Positions 44,405 to 56,027 of a stretch of 64,000 bases of DNA are shown in pieces. Where the stretch lies: contig JADDOH010002335.1 of the NCBI GenBank assembly GCA_016648135.1, positions 1 to 64,000 on the forward strand, given 5' to 3'. A model generated the notes under the pieces. The model ran no database searches, had not been told where the DNA came from, and saw nothing but the letters and a program-made list of their open reading frames with translations. Each line of letters begins with the position of its first letter. Position 1 is the stretch's first letter. The position numbers and the translations under genes were made by a program. The DNA comes from Agrypnia vestita (Eukaryota > Arthropoda > Insecta > Trichoptera > Phryganeidae).

Positions 44405-46190
44405 AATTTTGTGTGATTAAATTAAAGTTTAAATTATTTTATTGTTTTCAATTGCCTTGCACAGCCACGTTTCGATTTTGTTTTAGCAGCGCTGAACTTT
44501 ACACCAGCCGTTGCTTAGACCGCGAAATTATTATTACACGTGCCGTTGTAATGATTTTCTCGCGGGAATTTAATATCACGTTTTGCAATCATTCTCGGTT
44601 TTGGGTTAATACATTTTTTTAAAGATTTATTTAATCTATTCACGGAACACCGTTTACGCGAGAAAGGGAAACCCGCCCCTGGAGATTTATTGTAGACGTA
44701 ATACAATCAAGCCTCACCCATTTTACGGGAATATTTCCTTCCGAAATATCCAGAATATTCCACATAATACCGGCTCATATATGATTCACAACTAAAAAGC
44801 GAAATATGCTGCTTTATATTTTTATATATTCTGAGAAAAGTACATTTCAATATGCGAAGAGAATTTTAAGTAAATATTAAACATGTTCAGTGTTGTTCAA
44901 GAGTTGATGTCTTTTATTTAAATTGAGACAAGGGACATCGCCCTTGAACTGAAAGGAATTTGAAAACTGTCTGAACAATAATCCAAAATGTTTTCTTAAA
45001 ATATTTGAACATACTCGAATAAAAATCTGATTATAATGTGGATTTGATATTCATTATTTGCATAATGAGATAATATGGTTTAAATGTTACAATACCCGCT
45101 AGGATAAAGATAATTTTAACTGAATTTAGAATTGGACAGACGCGACCTCTGTGCTTTCACCTTCGTATTTCATTTTCCGCCTGTACAGCTGCGCGCCATC
45201 ATCGCCAGATGGCAGCATATCAATAGTCACTACATTATTATTATCCGATCTACAATATATTAACAGTTTTAACTTTTTTTAATTGGTAACATGTTTTTTT
45301 AGTGGCCTACAACATATTTATGTATTTTAACAGAAATATACCAGGAAAACACAAATATCAAACTTATTATATAAGAAATATACCACAATATACCTCTCTA
45401 TATGTCTGGATATATTGTCATGGATCGTGACTTTAGGAGACAAATGAAAACACTGGAAATTAAGTAAAGATTTATTGATTAGAAACTATTTTATTAATTA
45501 TTAATTTGAATTAACTTTAACACCAATTGAATTCACACTATTTCTCAATTTATCACTCGTCTATAAACTATTTATCATCGCTGGGTAACACTTTCAAGAA
45601 ATTTCTATTCAATTACCGCGCAAAAGTAAGCACTTCACTTAATTATTTGTCGCTTGGTTTACTGGTACGTACGATGGTCATACTGTTTTCACCACGGTTT
45701 GCCGCTAATATCTCATCGATAGAAACGTCAAAAGAACATTTACTCCCGCGCCGCAGTGAGTTCCACTTCCTATACCAACGCGCTGGTTTTTCGAAACTCC
45801 TATATTATTCTGGTATATACTATAATGTTCCTGTCATTTCCAGACGTTATAGATAATTCCAGAGTGTGGTAGTGTGTCCTAGAAGGTATCAGAAAGTTCG
45901 ATCATATTGTTGTCAACGACATACACAAGTAATTCTATACGTAATCTATTTTAAGATCTTTTTACAATATGTACCTGTTCTGAAGCAATATTGATTCCAT
46001 AGCTCAATACAGCATGATTCGAATGTTTATGATATCCATTACACAAAATTAAATTATTTTTAATATCTAATTTTTCTGATAAAATTATCTCTATGAATTA
46101 GTGATAAAAATACATTTTAACAAATAATCAGACATAAAATAACGATAAAAAATTGTTATTAAATATTAATAATAATAAATATAAGAGTAG
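44405..46190. other. Unassigned DNA
   Basis: No gene was supported. 45495-45900 has some similarity in word order to 63170-63420 (ATCACTCGTCTAT.. and TTCCAGA..), so it may be another dispersed repeat. Confidence 0.35.
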
Positions 46191-46194
46191 CTTG

Positions 46195-46550
46195 TTGATC
46201 TTGTGGTTAGGACTCTCGCCTCGTGATCCAAAGGTCGCGGGTTCGAATCTCACTCCAGACCAGCAAGTTAGTCCTATTTTCATAGCACAAGCGTTTAGCT
46301 TAGTTTGAAAATAATAAGAATATAGAATTATAATACAACGTTGTTTACTTCTCACTATAACACTTTAATTAAAAAGTTTTAATTAGAACTTTTTCGACGC
46401 TTACTGCACCATCTTCAGTAATACAACGTTGTACTTTAATTCTTTAAAAATATATATTACAATGAACTTCCACAAAGTTCGTCACGATAATTTCGAAACA
46501 TTAAGAATATTGATGTGGCACGTATTCCGTGTTGGCATCTCTATATATTT
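46195..46550 (+). mobile_element. SINE-A split by a small insertion
   Basis: The head and body run from GAGTAGCTTGTTGATCTTGT to TTTGAAAATAATAAGAATAT at 46323. The SINE resumes at 46502 with TAAGAATATTGATGTGGCAC and ends at TGGCATCTCTATAT. The direct repeat TAAGAATAT at 46315-46323 and 46502-46510 marks the insertion. Confidence 0.85.
46324..46501 (-). mobile_element. 178-bp PLE-like insertion in SINE-A
   Basis: It is flanked by the 9-bp duplication TAAGAATAT. On minus it contains CTGAAGATGGTGCAGTAAGC, then GTCGAAAAAG, a hammerhead-like order with degenerate core. A GAATTATAATACAACGTTGT block at 46325 has an inverted partner at 46422-46441. There is no coding capacity. Confidence 0.6.
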
Positions 46551-46559
46551 ATATATATT

Positions 46560-47540
46560 TAGAATGCAAAAATATATTTATATAAGTATATATATATAAT
46601 GAGGAAGGAATATTGGATGTATTAAAAAAACTTTATCATACAGACCATTAACTGTCTTTCAGGGTTCTTAATGACTTTGATAGAGAGCCCTAATGTTTTT
46701 TAAATTAATTTATCTAATAATAAAAGGATAATGTATATATTGTTACCCATATTTGGTGATGCAATCTACCTTCAATAGAATATTTATTTTTCGACCCCCA
46801 ATGCAATTAGGTATATTTTATCCGTGTAACATTTGTTCATTTTTTTAAATTAAATACCTCTAAACAAAAGATCATGCCATGTAAAGGGCATCAGTAAAGT
46901 AAAATTTATCGATTTAATCAACAGTGTATTTTGATTAGAGGGTTTAACGTTATCCCTTTCTAGACCCGCCGTTTTTACATCGTGCCCTCCCTCGGACAAT
47001 GTCCGCTGCGGGTATTTCCGTTGCCGTTTTTATTATTAATTTGTCGCGTATCCGGATTATCTGAATATCATTTTGGCTAGTGAAACCGTATAATGTACCC
47101 GTAAGTGATAAAAACCTTCACAAAGAGGATTAGGGCAGGGTTGACCCTTTTAAGTATATTATTTACATTCGCCAATTTCACCCCTTACAGCGTAGAAGGC
47201 TCTAAAGACGCCTGGGGGATGACTGACGAAGGTAGGCAGGACGGGAATCGTCCGTAATTATCGAGATTAAAAGTACGGCCACGATTTAATGGTAATTATT
47301 CGTTGCGTATCTCATTAAATTAATAATCAAGGAAAATAACACGCTAAAATATTAAAGTTATAAAAGGAAACCAAATTTTATTTTAATGTAATCATTTTTC
47401 ATTTCAGTACCGAAGAACCTGAGCTTATTGTACTCACATTTAAACAAACTATTTTACATACAATTCATTTTTAAGTGTTACTTATAATTAATGTATAAAT
47501 TAACGTTAGTCAATTATCAATTTGATAATAAGAAAGAAAG
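46560..47540. other. Unassigned DNA
   Basis: Nothing recognisable. A moderately GC-rich portion at 46970-47250 has no frame. Confidence 0.4.
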
Positions 47541-47544
47541 AATT

Positions 47545-47660
47545 TTTTTAAAATAGAGATGCGAACACGGAATACGTGTCACATCAATATTATTACTATT
47601 TTCAAACTAAGCTTAACGTTTGTGCTATGACAATAGGACTAACTTGCTGGTCTGGAGTGA
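47545..47660 (-). mobile_element. SINE-A, 5'-truncated
   Basis: On minus it spans TCACTCCAGACCAGCAAGTT to ACACGTATTCCGTGTTCGCA and TCTCTATTTT. The tRNA head is missing, as expected for incomplete reverse transcription. Confidence 0.8.
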
Positions 47661-47969
47661 TTTTCGTTTTCTTTATAGTATGTTTTCGCTTCTTAGTGTT
47701 GATTATATATTGAGATATTCCATATATTTATCTACGTCACACATGGAGTATGACTACCTATATACCCATATATATTTAGGATGACACTGATTTGTACATT
47801 ACAATATGAATTGCATTATAGATTTAACTATTTTGTATGTACGTATCAATATATTCTTTCGTTGCTAGATTTGAATCCTGTTAAACAAAGGTGTTAATTA
47901 GTACAGGTTTCTTTTTTTTTTTTTAGTACAGGTTTCTATTTATCTGATAGTCATTACCAAACAGTTGAC

Positions 47970-47991
47970 AAAAAAAAAAAAAAAAAAAAAA
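47970..47991. repeat. Poly-A tract
   Basis: A pure run of about 22 A. A T-rich run at 47911-47924 precedes similar AGTACAGGTTTCT words, suggesting two or three tandem copies of a short unit ending in AGGTTTCTGTTTAT. Confidence 0.8.
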
Positions 47992-47999
47992 GTCCAGGT

Positions 48000-48470
48000 T
48001 TCTGTTTATGTTCTCTTTTATATCATTTCATAGTCGATAATGCTTGATCTGGCCATTTGTACGGTTTTGGTTTATTATTGGGATAACCAAATGCCGATAA
48101 CCAAATAACCATTAATAAAAAATAATAAAAAAAATTATAATCGAACTTACAGTTTAGGTGTCCCGAAGTTGCCTGAGCGCACCAACTCTTGATGCTTATA
48201 TTATCCTCTCTGTCGGGGTACGGAGGTTGGGCAGACAAGTTCTTCCACCTGCGTTGCTCTGAGATATAAAGTCTGATTTTTTAAATGTAATAAGGCATCC
48301 CTCGAACGATTTTAAAGACGTACTCACATCAAAAAAGGCGGTTCTAAGACATTTCACAAATTAATATTTTGAATATGTACAAATTTTTCAAGAACACAAT
48401 ACTGAATTTTATATGACGATTGTAAAAATACACCTCACATATGGAACAAGGTGTGAAAATTAAACATTTA
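48000..48470. other. Unassigned DNA
   Basis: No gene or element was identified. Confidence 0.35.
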
Positions 48471-48474
48471 TACA

Positions 48475-48612
48475 ACTTCCAAAATTTGATAGATATGGTA
48501 GTGGGTGGAATTGGTTAGTGTTACATTGTGTAAAGTGATGACTTAAGCCAATCGTACGATGAATACCCAAAAAAGAACTCCATATAAAAATAGCGTCGAC
48601 ACATCTATAATA
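48475..48612 (-). mobile_element. Foldback MITE M1, one-ended copy
   Basis: ACAACTTCCAAAATTTGATA, GGGTGGAATTGGTTAGTGTT, ACATTGTGTAAAGTGATGAC and TTAAGCCAATCGTACGATGA match the M1 copy at 62212. The outer CTCACAGAGACGAA end is reduced to CGTCGACACATCTATAAT. Confidence 0.55.
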
Positions 48613-48619
48613 TATCTTG

Positions 48620-49255
48620 CTTAGTTCACAAATAGTTTAAGCCCACCTCGTTTTGTACACATTAAAAGTAAAATACAATTCCTTTGGAATAATAAAAGAT
48701 TTTTATTTACATTAAACAAAAACGTACCATTTTATTGTGCCTGTATAATTTGTCGGTTTTACATTTTATTAAATATATGAATGGGGCTTTTGTATGCACT
48801 TCGCTTGATGAAGGCGAAGGAGAAATTGAAATTCTACCAACGTAACGCGGAGGTACTCCCGGGCTGATTCTATGGGATTCCATCCCTTAAATAACCACCC
48901 TCCGGCGGGGTGCTGGAATTAGGTTTATTGCAAAGCCTTCCCAGACCGTGGTTGCGATGGGCGCAGATAATTAAAGGAAAACACTCGATCCTCCAGTTTT
49001 TTGTTTTTGGTTAGACATTATTATCTTATTACCGTACCTGCAGATTTTAAATTGTTATTACTCGTAAATGTTAATTACAGTAGATTTGAGAAATAAAAAT
49101 ATATTCTTTGTATAGTCTTTGTGAAATATTAAGATTTTGTATTATGGTGAAGTAATATCTCTCCGTGAATATGTTTAAATTTGAATTTGAGAACAAATTA
49201 TGTAATTTTATTTCTACAGGTCGATTTTTTATTCGTGGCAGTATACATTCGATCT
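48620..49255. other. Unassigned DNA
   Basis: No gene was supported. There is a GC-richer patch at 48830-48985 without a frame. Confidence 0.35.
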
Positions 49256-49261
49256 GCAATT

Positions 49262-49553
49262 TTTATTATTATTACAATTAAGGGGGTAGCCAGAGAGTAT
49301 AGAGCGCTACACTATTCTGTCCTGACATACAACTCTCGCCTCATCCACTTTCATACATCTTTGCATGCAGGCTCGCCGGTTGTTGAGGCTTCTTACGGGA
49401 CCATCTTCAAGTATCTGGTTGATTTGGTCATGCCACGTCGTCCGCGGTCGCCCTTTCTTTCTGGCGCCATCAACACTTGCATTATATATCTTTCTTACCA
49501 TTCTTTCCTCATTCATTCGCTCAACATGCCCAAACCATCTGAGCGACCCTTTT
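49262..49553 (-). pseudogene. LINE reverse transcriptase C-terminus
   Basis: The minus frame reads SLRWFGHVERMNEERMVRKI, YNASVDGARKKGRPRTTWHD, QINQILEDGPVRSLNNRRAC and MKVDEARVVCQDRIV. A TAG replaces the next Trp codon, and RSILSGYPLN completes the usual end before a TAA-rich tail. The WFGHVeRM, GRPR..W and CQDR..WRs blocks are typical of insect LINE ORF2 ends. It is a 5'-truncated copy. Confidence 0.85.
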
Positions 49554-49589
49554 TTAATTCTATTAATTATGTTAATAATTAAGTTTTAA

Positions 49590-50395
49590 TCTAATGCAAA
49601 TTAGTTGTGACTGTCCTGTTTTTGTTATGTGATAGTTTTGAGCTGTTCTAGTGTTGTGTTGGTGGTTTTCGTGTATTTTGTATAATTTTATGTTTAGTCC
49701 AGATTTCATTCTCATTTTTACACGCTTTTGTATAGCTAAAGTTGCCATTATTTAAAGAAAATAAAAAACTACAAACACGAACAACAGTATGATGACGTTT
49801 CTAGCGGAAGTTAAGTAGTATTCGTAAAAAAAATATTTATTCAAATGAATGGCTATTTTTGAAGTGTTTTGTTACCAATTGCTAAAATTCCAGTACTTAA
49901 TTATCTACCTGACAATTAACAATTTGTTTACTATTAAAATTACTCTTGTTATCCGAAGAAAAAATTTAAAAGTATGTCTTCAATTTATTTTAATTGCTTG
50001 TTATAAATTACATTTCTAAAATTGATCTACGTAAATGTTTAAACAAATCCAAGTACGACATAAAACAACATACGATAACTTACTTCAAGTATTTTGTTGC
50101 ATCACTAGTCTAGCGTAAAGAGATCAAACAACTTATCTTTATCTGCAAATACATCTTATTACACATCTTGAACAGCCATGAGCAAGAAGAAGAAGAGAAG
50201 TTCCTATAGATTCTCCACTTCGTTGTGCCCCACTACGACAAGCTCTTCCACGCTACCTTTTCATCTAGCGAAAGGTGGAAACAATTTAAGGATTCATCTC
50301 AAACAAATGGTCGACAGCCTCTCCTTAATTTTTAGCTCTTGTAGTGTAGATACTTTTGTACGTCAGGGTGTCTCGTATTTTTTTTTGTTTGTTTT
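49590..50395. other. Unassigned DNA
   Basis: An open frame at 50178-50507 overlaps the next SINE and has no domain. No gene is called. Confidence 0.35.
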
Positions 50396-50397
50396 TT

Positions 50398-50582
50398 TTT
50401 TTTTTTTAAATAGAGTTGCGAACACGGAATACGTGTCACATCAATATTCTTACTATTTTCAAACTAAGCTAAACGCTTGTGCTTTGAAAATAGGACTAAC
50501 TTGCTAGTCTGGAGTGAGGTTCGAACCCGCGACCATTGGATCACGAGGCGAGTCTCCTAACCACAAGACCAACAAGCTACTC
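50398..50582 (-). mobile_element. SINE-A, full-length copy
   Basis: Minus strand: AGTAGCTTGTTGGTCTTGTG through the B box GGGTTCGAACCTCACTCC to ACACGTATTCCGTGTTCGCA and an A-rich tail (T-run at 50380-50407). Confidence 0.85.
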
Positions 50583-50589
50583 AATCCTT

Positions 50590-52270
50590 TTTAATCAATT
50601 TAACAGCAATCCTTTCGCAAGACTTCATTCAACGGTTACGACAGAAAAACGTAAGTAAATGCTATTTTCGATGCGTACACGGCATGCGAATCAAATCAGT
50701 GTTTGATTCTTTCAGAACTTTTTACGTTATACCGTAAGAAATATTACCCATACAAACGTACATTTTTACGTTAACATGGCGTGGCGCGGCGCTGCTCAAT
50801 AACTGAGCAAAGCTTCGTTTGATCACTGATTGAGTTTTGTGATTGTGATTGTGTAATTAACTCACCCTTTTGACATTTTGTACAGCGAAGTGTGGATGAG
50901 AACCCCTGGTTTAAACGAAACCACCCCTCTCCGCTTGGAATATCCGCAAATATTTCCCCTGAAAAAGCAATTTACAGATTCTTAGGGTTATTTTTCGGGG
51001 ATGGGGAATAGCGGGGTCGTATTATCATTCCTTTTCCTTTTTAAATATATGATTTGGAATGTGCCAATGGAAAAATTGTTGTTGAGGTCGGAATTTGTTT
51101 ATCAAAGCATATTCCAAATGCCCGTTTTACCATCTAAAGCCGCAAAGGTGATATTATATGTCGTAGCAGTACGAAATTCAGTATAATTTTATATACAAAA
51201 CAAAACATATACGTAGTAATAGATGTTTACATATGCTGTGTCCGTTTTTTTAAATGAAGAAGACAATAGAACACAACAAAAAAAACTACAACATATAGTA
51301 ATAATGTATTCTCCTTTATTGTTCACCACTTGTAGCCAACGTTCTACAAGTTTTTCGATGCATCTACGGTAAGCGATTTGGTCTTGATTCGAAAAATTCG
51401 TCATCCGAACAAAAGGAAGTGTTGAAAGTGCTCACACATACTTCTGAATCCATTTTGAAGAGATGTTATTAAATAAAATAATAAATGTAATGTAAAAGCA
51501 AAAACAGAAAAAAAAATCGACTGTGGTATCAATAAAATTAAAAAATAAAAGAAATTTACCGAAGATATTTCTTACCGGAGATAAGCTCCGGTAGCAAATG
51601 AAGGTGTGTAAGTAAAATGACATCATAAGACTAAAGTGCGATGCGAGATCTTCCCGAGACCGAAGACTTGATAAGGATGTGAATATGGTATATTGTGTTA
51701 CAGCTCGTATAATATATACCCTCTCTTTGTCACTTACATAAGTGCTTATGCTTACGCTGCATAATCTGCGTATGCAGTAACGTGTTTTTGATCTATTTAC
51801 CTTCTCATTTGACCCGATATTACTCTTAAAATTGGATCCACGTACCAAAATTATTTTGCCGGCTAGACATTATTGCAATACGAAGATTAATCAAGTATGC
51901 GTCACACCAAAATCGTGTTAAGAATGCGTGAATCATCTTCCTACAGTTAAATCGTATTTATTTCCTTTTTAAGTACATAATTTAAAATATATAATATAAT
52001 ATCATGGAAAATAAATTGTACTTAAAATAATTAGATAAAAATATGACATGTCACTTTATTGTAAGAGACTAATGTCACATATGATTATAAATAGGAACTT
52101 CGTTAATATACTTTCGTGGATTACAATCGCATTCTCAGAAGAATTAAAAAACTGACTGGCATTCCAAAATCATTGATAATTATAATTATCGAAAAAGCTT
52201 GAATACACTATGCAACAAAAAAAATAGACTACGAGAACTGGCAATTATGTTCGTAAAAAGATGCATACCT
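50590..52270. other. Unassigned DNA, possible mariner trace
   Basis: At 51300-51410 the minus strand reads QIAYRRCIEKLVERW, LQVVNNKGEYI, similar to a mariner transposase C-terminus (yrrGIekLveRWekcv..GeY). It may belong to the relic at 52544-52990. Otherwise nothing is recognised. Confidence 0.35.
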
Positions 52271-52292
52271 GATACACGATCCTCTTAAAATA

Positions 52293-52543
52293 ATCTTCAA
52301 GTTTGTGTTTACTGGGGTATTATGCCGTGTTGTTACGACCTTTCGGGCCGACGTTTCGGATCCCATTGCAGGGTCCATCATCAGGGCTGAGGTGTTGTTG
52401 TGAGTGTTGGTGTTGTGGTTATGTATCGGCTCGCAATACCGTGCCGAAGTTATGATGTGTTGTATTGCGTTGTGTGTATGATTCATCTGTTGTCTGATCA
52501 CTATCTCTGCGGAGTCTGCGACGAGATAGTGATCAGACAACTC
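52293..52543 (-). mobile_element. PLE 3' end inserted with a 14-bp target duplication
   Basis: ATCCTCTTAAAATA occurs at 52279-52292 and 52544-52557. The 251-bp insert begins, on minus, with a GTTGTCTGATCACTATCTC hairpin (52493-52511 pairing with 52522-52540). A CA-rich 3' UTR, the hammerhead-like motif and GGCATAATACCCCAG, ACACAAACTTGAAG follow. No coding part is present. Confidence 0.8.
52345..52390 (-). ncRNA. Hammerhead-ribozyme-like motif
   Basis: Minus strand: GCC (stem I), CTGATGA (52378-52384), GGACCC..GGGATCC stem II with one bulge, GAAAC (52353-52357), GTC cleavage triplet (52350-52352), then GGC pairing with GCC. All core bases are present. Stem III is minimal. Confidence 0.7.
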
Positions 52544-52990
52544 ATCCTCTTAAAATAGTTCACTCCTAAAGCAAGGCATTTGGTGCAACGTTTTTTATTG
52601 CAAGTAGCTGTATTCAGAGTCATTCTCCATGCGGCTTTTTAGAGAACGCGTCATAATCCATTTCACCTCCGCTCGTGATCCCAATGATAATCCTTCGTGT
52701 TTTATTTTATTTTGGGAAATGGGAAAACTTCAGAGTAGAGCAAGTGTGGCTCCAACATGGTATTTCAATTTTTGGATTAAAATTCCTTTGCACAATGGCT
52801 GTATTTATATTTACTGAAGCTTTGTTCGGATGCAGTATCCAGCTTTAGTTTGCGAACAATTCAGGCCTTGCTTTCGTTGGTAACCGTTCCATTATCTCCA
52901 CATAGAATGCTGCATTAACGGTTCGTCTTTCAGGAACAAATTCAGGCGTTATTTCGCAGCCAGGTATAATGACACTGTGCAATATAACTT
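52544..52990 (-). pseudogene. mariner transposase relic
   Basis: The minus strand encodes PEFVPERRTVNAAFYVEIME, RLPTKARPELFAN, a stop, SWILHPNKASVN, and further weak similarity (HFPK). This matches the mariner catalytic core region (tvNaefYvevleRL..vrpelfans.WilhhDNAp). HPNKA replaces HHDNAP, so the second catalytic Asp is lost. Several stops are present. A PLE end is inserted at its left. Confidence 0.75.
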
Positions 52991-53039
52991 ATGTTGGGTA
53001 CCGAGATGTATAGTAATCGGACACGTAATTTTACAGCAC

Positions 53040-53420
53040 TGTACATCTTTTACACTAAAAACTAGAAGATACTTGAAAGTTCTAGGATGAACCACACGAA
53101 TCTCGTAACGACTAGACAGTTATCGTAAATTCTTGAGAAAGATTTTTATTTACCATTAAAAGCAAGGGGCACTGGTTAAACATTAGTATTTGACTGACGT
53201 TTAACCAGTGCGTTTTCAGCAACGATAATAAATAAAGGAAGTAACTACCATGATCAAGAAGTTTTTATATATGCGAATATTAAACGGAATTTTCTAAAAA
53301 GTGACCGAAGCAATAAAAATAACTTAAAATAGTGGCAATTAAAAAACTGTGTAATAATAAGTATGTGGAATATTCTTGAAATACTTAGTAACTATAAATT
53401 TAAGAACACGATTTATTCGT
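53040..53420 (+). repeat. Dispersed repeats R1/R2, copy
   Basis: CTAGAAGATACTTGAAAGTT and GACTAGACAGTTATCG are R1-like. AATAAAGGAAGTAACTACC, GTGACCGAAGCAATAAAAA and GGCAATTAAAAAACTGTGTA follow the R2 order at 3395-3690. A TGGTTAAAC..GTTTAACCA inverted repeat (53172-53208) sits between. The order suggests R1 and R2 are two ends of one element. Confidence 0.4.
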
Positions 53421-53424
53421 GTCC

Positions 53425-53960
53425 AATAACTTTTTGCATAGTAAATAAGTTTTTAAATTTTTTAAGTGTTTAATTTTCCTCCCATAGTCACGTCCTTTGA
53501 CTATTATAAGAACTTCAATGTAGGTATTATCCAGGGGCGTGCAGTGGGAACATCGCGGCATGATTTTTACGTAACCAATTATATGGAAAAATGTCGGAAT
53601 ACAACATATATTTCGTAATATTTCCATCACAATTGTTATCATAGCATTGTGATGTGTCATAAAAATCTGTAGCATAAATATTTGATTTCTATTTTTTTCC
53701 AATATATACGTTTACAGAAAAGTCATGCTTCAATGTTCCCACTGCACGCGCCTGGTATAATCTCATGTGTATAAGCGAGCGCTTGTTTTTAGAAGAGGAG
53801 TATGCTAAAATTATTTAGTTGTTATATACGAGTTTTGATAAAAAATCTTTGAATTCCTTAAATTCTTGTAATTTTTCCGATTTTATCCGGGAGGCTTTTA
53901 AAATATTTTTTCCCTACATAAGGCTTAAGTTCTTAAGGCCACTCAGAATCTTCTGGTTTG
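53425..53960. other. Unassigned DNA
   Basis: Words such as GTCATGCTTC..TGTTC(C/T)CACTGCA and CGCCTGGTAT at 53723-53758 recur at 44035-44070 and, inverted, at 43870-43890, so an unnamed dispersed repeat is present. No gene was seen. Confidence 0.35.
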
Positions 53961-53964
53961 TGTC

Positions 53965-54048
53965 TTCTGGGGTATTATGCCGTGTTTTGGCGACATTTCT
54001 GGCCGACATTTCGGATCCCATTACAGGGTCCATCATCAGGGCTGATGT
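53965..54048 (-). mobile_element. PLE pLTR fragment with hammerhead-like motif
   Basis: Minus strand: CAGCCCTGATGATGGACCCT, GTAATGGGATCCGAAATGTC, GGCCAGAAATGTCGCC, then GGCATAATACCCCAG. CTGATGA (54033-54039), stem II, GAAA (54009-54012) and the GTC triplet are kept. It is closely related to 52293-52543. Confidence 0.7.
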
Positions 54049-54063
54049 CGATTATGTTGCTTC

Positions 54064-54330
54064 TGCCGCCTCTCCGTGGACCGACTAAAAGATACTATAA
54101 ATATATACTAGGGCTTAGCAAAGACCTATAAGCGAACCATTTCATGTACAATCGTTAGGGTTTAAAAAAGTACCATTAACTTCCGACAGGGGAAATATAA
54201 AAAAAATATTCAAATATTTTGATAAAAGTCGTTATTACTATTTCATAGGTTTCGGCTATAAATAAGTAAATAATTATTATTTAGGAACCAGCATATAAAA
54301 GTAGCGTCATTTTTGACGGGTTATAGCTAG
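54064..54330 (+). mobile_element. Helitron-like family B, 3' portion
   Basis: GCCGCCTCTCCGTGGA is the partial tRNA-like module. ACTAGGGCTTAGCAAAGACC and then TAGGAACCAGCATATAAAAG, CGTCATTTTTGACGGGTTAT, AGCTAG end it at 54330, followed by T. The 5' TC end is missing because the PLE fragment abuts. Confidence 0.6.
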
Positions 54331-54334
54331 TGTT

Positions 54335-55630
54335 ATATATAAAAGAGATGTATGTTTCAACAGTCGCTGCTTCAGTTTTTGAAAATATTCTTGTTTTTGC
54401 GTTATTACAAGTGTTGTTAAAGTTTTTGGCAGATTATATAGGTACTATATTTCAATGATTAATTTTACAAGTTAACGGTGCTTTTTTACAGAAATGCAAT
54501 ATATTTCAGGCTATTAATAAGTAAGAAAAAAATCCCCATCATTTATTTCCTTTGTTTCCTATCGTATCTCCCTTTATTGGAGTTACGTCAGAGATCTGAC
54601 GATCAGCAAAAGCTTCGCTTCGTTTATTTTCTTCATTATTTTTCAGCTTCTCATTCGCAAATCCTGTAAGTCCGCTTCACAATCGATTCTCAAATCAGGC
54701 TCTGAACGAAAACGTGAAACGGCACCGTGGGTCATCGTTTTACGACGCGAATTGTTCTCTTTCAATTGCTTGATTTCGATCTTCTTTTACGGATTCAATC
54801 TTGCTCCGTTTTGATGTTTTCCACTGGCGCTCCGTGACCCGACAGTAATCCTCCGTGCCGTCCGATCAGGAGGCTTTCGCTCTGTCGCACAGTAGGAAGA
54901 ATATTGACAATTTTTGATCAGAATTGCCTTATTCGCATCATTACAAAAGTTTCCAGCATCCACAAAGACGAAGAAAAGATTGGTTTATCAAAAACGTTGT
55001 AAAAAAACTAACACATAAAAACTAAGTTTTTACTATACTCCCTTTCTCACTGAATCAGGTTTCGTGAATACTGCACGCGTCGGGGTCATTACTCATTTGT
55101 ATTGATTCCAATTTGAAAAAAAACATTAAAATTTCGAAAAATCCAAAATTATACTGCACTTATTAAAAAATTTTAAACGAAAATTTGTTAGATCCTTTTT
55201 ATCGTCGCAACGAGTCTGCTTGCAAAGTTTCAACTCGATTGGATCACGGGAAAGGGGTTAAAAATCGATCCAAAAATTTTCCGGCAGACAACAAACCGCA
55301 GACGCTACATGTTGAATGAAAGGAAGTAAAAATAATCTTTACTCATCCTAAATTCTGGTAGGTACGTCCAGTATTAATACTTAACACACTAACAATGAGA
55401 GTAATCAATTTTCATTATTTCTCATCAAAGGGGATTAATTCAATACAAGTCCAGGCAAACGTGTGATTAACATGTGTTGTGTACATTTAATGTCATTAAA
55501 CCGAAATAACGTTGTTATTTCATTTTAATTCTAACTAAATTATACACGATAATACACGCACGTTGAGTGCTTTTAACACTACTTTAGTTTTGATAGGAGT
55601 ATTACCTTTAATGAAAAGTATTAAATAATA
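54335..55630. other. Unassigned DNA
   Basis: No gene was supported. The part 54690-54900 is somewhat GC-richer without a long frame. Confidence 0.4.
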
Positions 55631-55634
55631 TAAA

Positions 55635-55835
55635 TTAGTATCTTGTTGGTCTTGCGGTTAGGACTCTCGCCTCGTGATCCAAAGGTCGCGGGTTCGATCT
55701 CACTCCAGACCAGCAAGTTAGTCCTATGTTCATAGCACGAGCGTTTAGTTTTGTTTGAAAATAGTATTATATTGTAAAAAGAATATTGATGCGACATGTA
55801 TTCCATGTTCGCATCTCTAATTAATAAAAAAAAAA
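55635..55835 (+). mobile_element. SINE-A, full-length copy
   Basis: TTAGTATCTTGTTGGTCTTG, GGTTAGGACTCTCGCCTCGT, the B box GGGTTCGATCTCACTCC, a diverged body, then GCATCTCTAATTAATAAA and an A-rich tail. Confidence 0.85.
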
Positions 55836-55854
55836 TACAAAAAAATTTCCAAAA

Positions 55855-55925
55855 AAGCAAAATAATTTTGTTTTTGAAGAACCCCTGACGAAGGGACCAT
55901 GGGCTCTGAAAAATGAAGAATGACA
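55855..55925 (+). mobile_element. PLE 3' tail fragment (E-type)
   Basis: CCCTGACGAAGGGACCATGG, GCTCTGAAAAATGAAG resembles the 29205 core (CCGACGAAGGGGCCATGGGC). The hammerhead core is degraded (CTGACGA and GAAAA). Confidence 0.5.
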
Positions 55926-56027
55926 AATTTTAACCATACATGGTGATATCGTAGTTATAGTAAATAATTTAATCGATAACATAAAAAAACGTGTAAACAA
56001 AATTTGAATTGATGAACATTATAAAGT

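Noticed and set aside
49181..49589. 133- and 74-residue ORFs on plus
   Set aside because: They are antisense shadows of the LINE C-terminus on minus.
51432..51848. 138-residue ORF on minus, hydrophobic end
   Set aside because: The composition reflects AT-rich low-complexity DNA; no signal or transporter motif could be supported.
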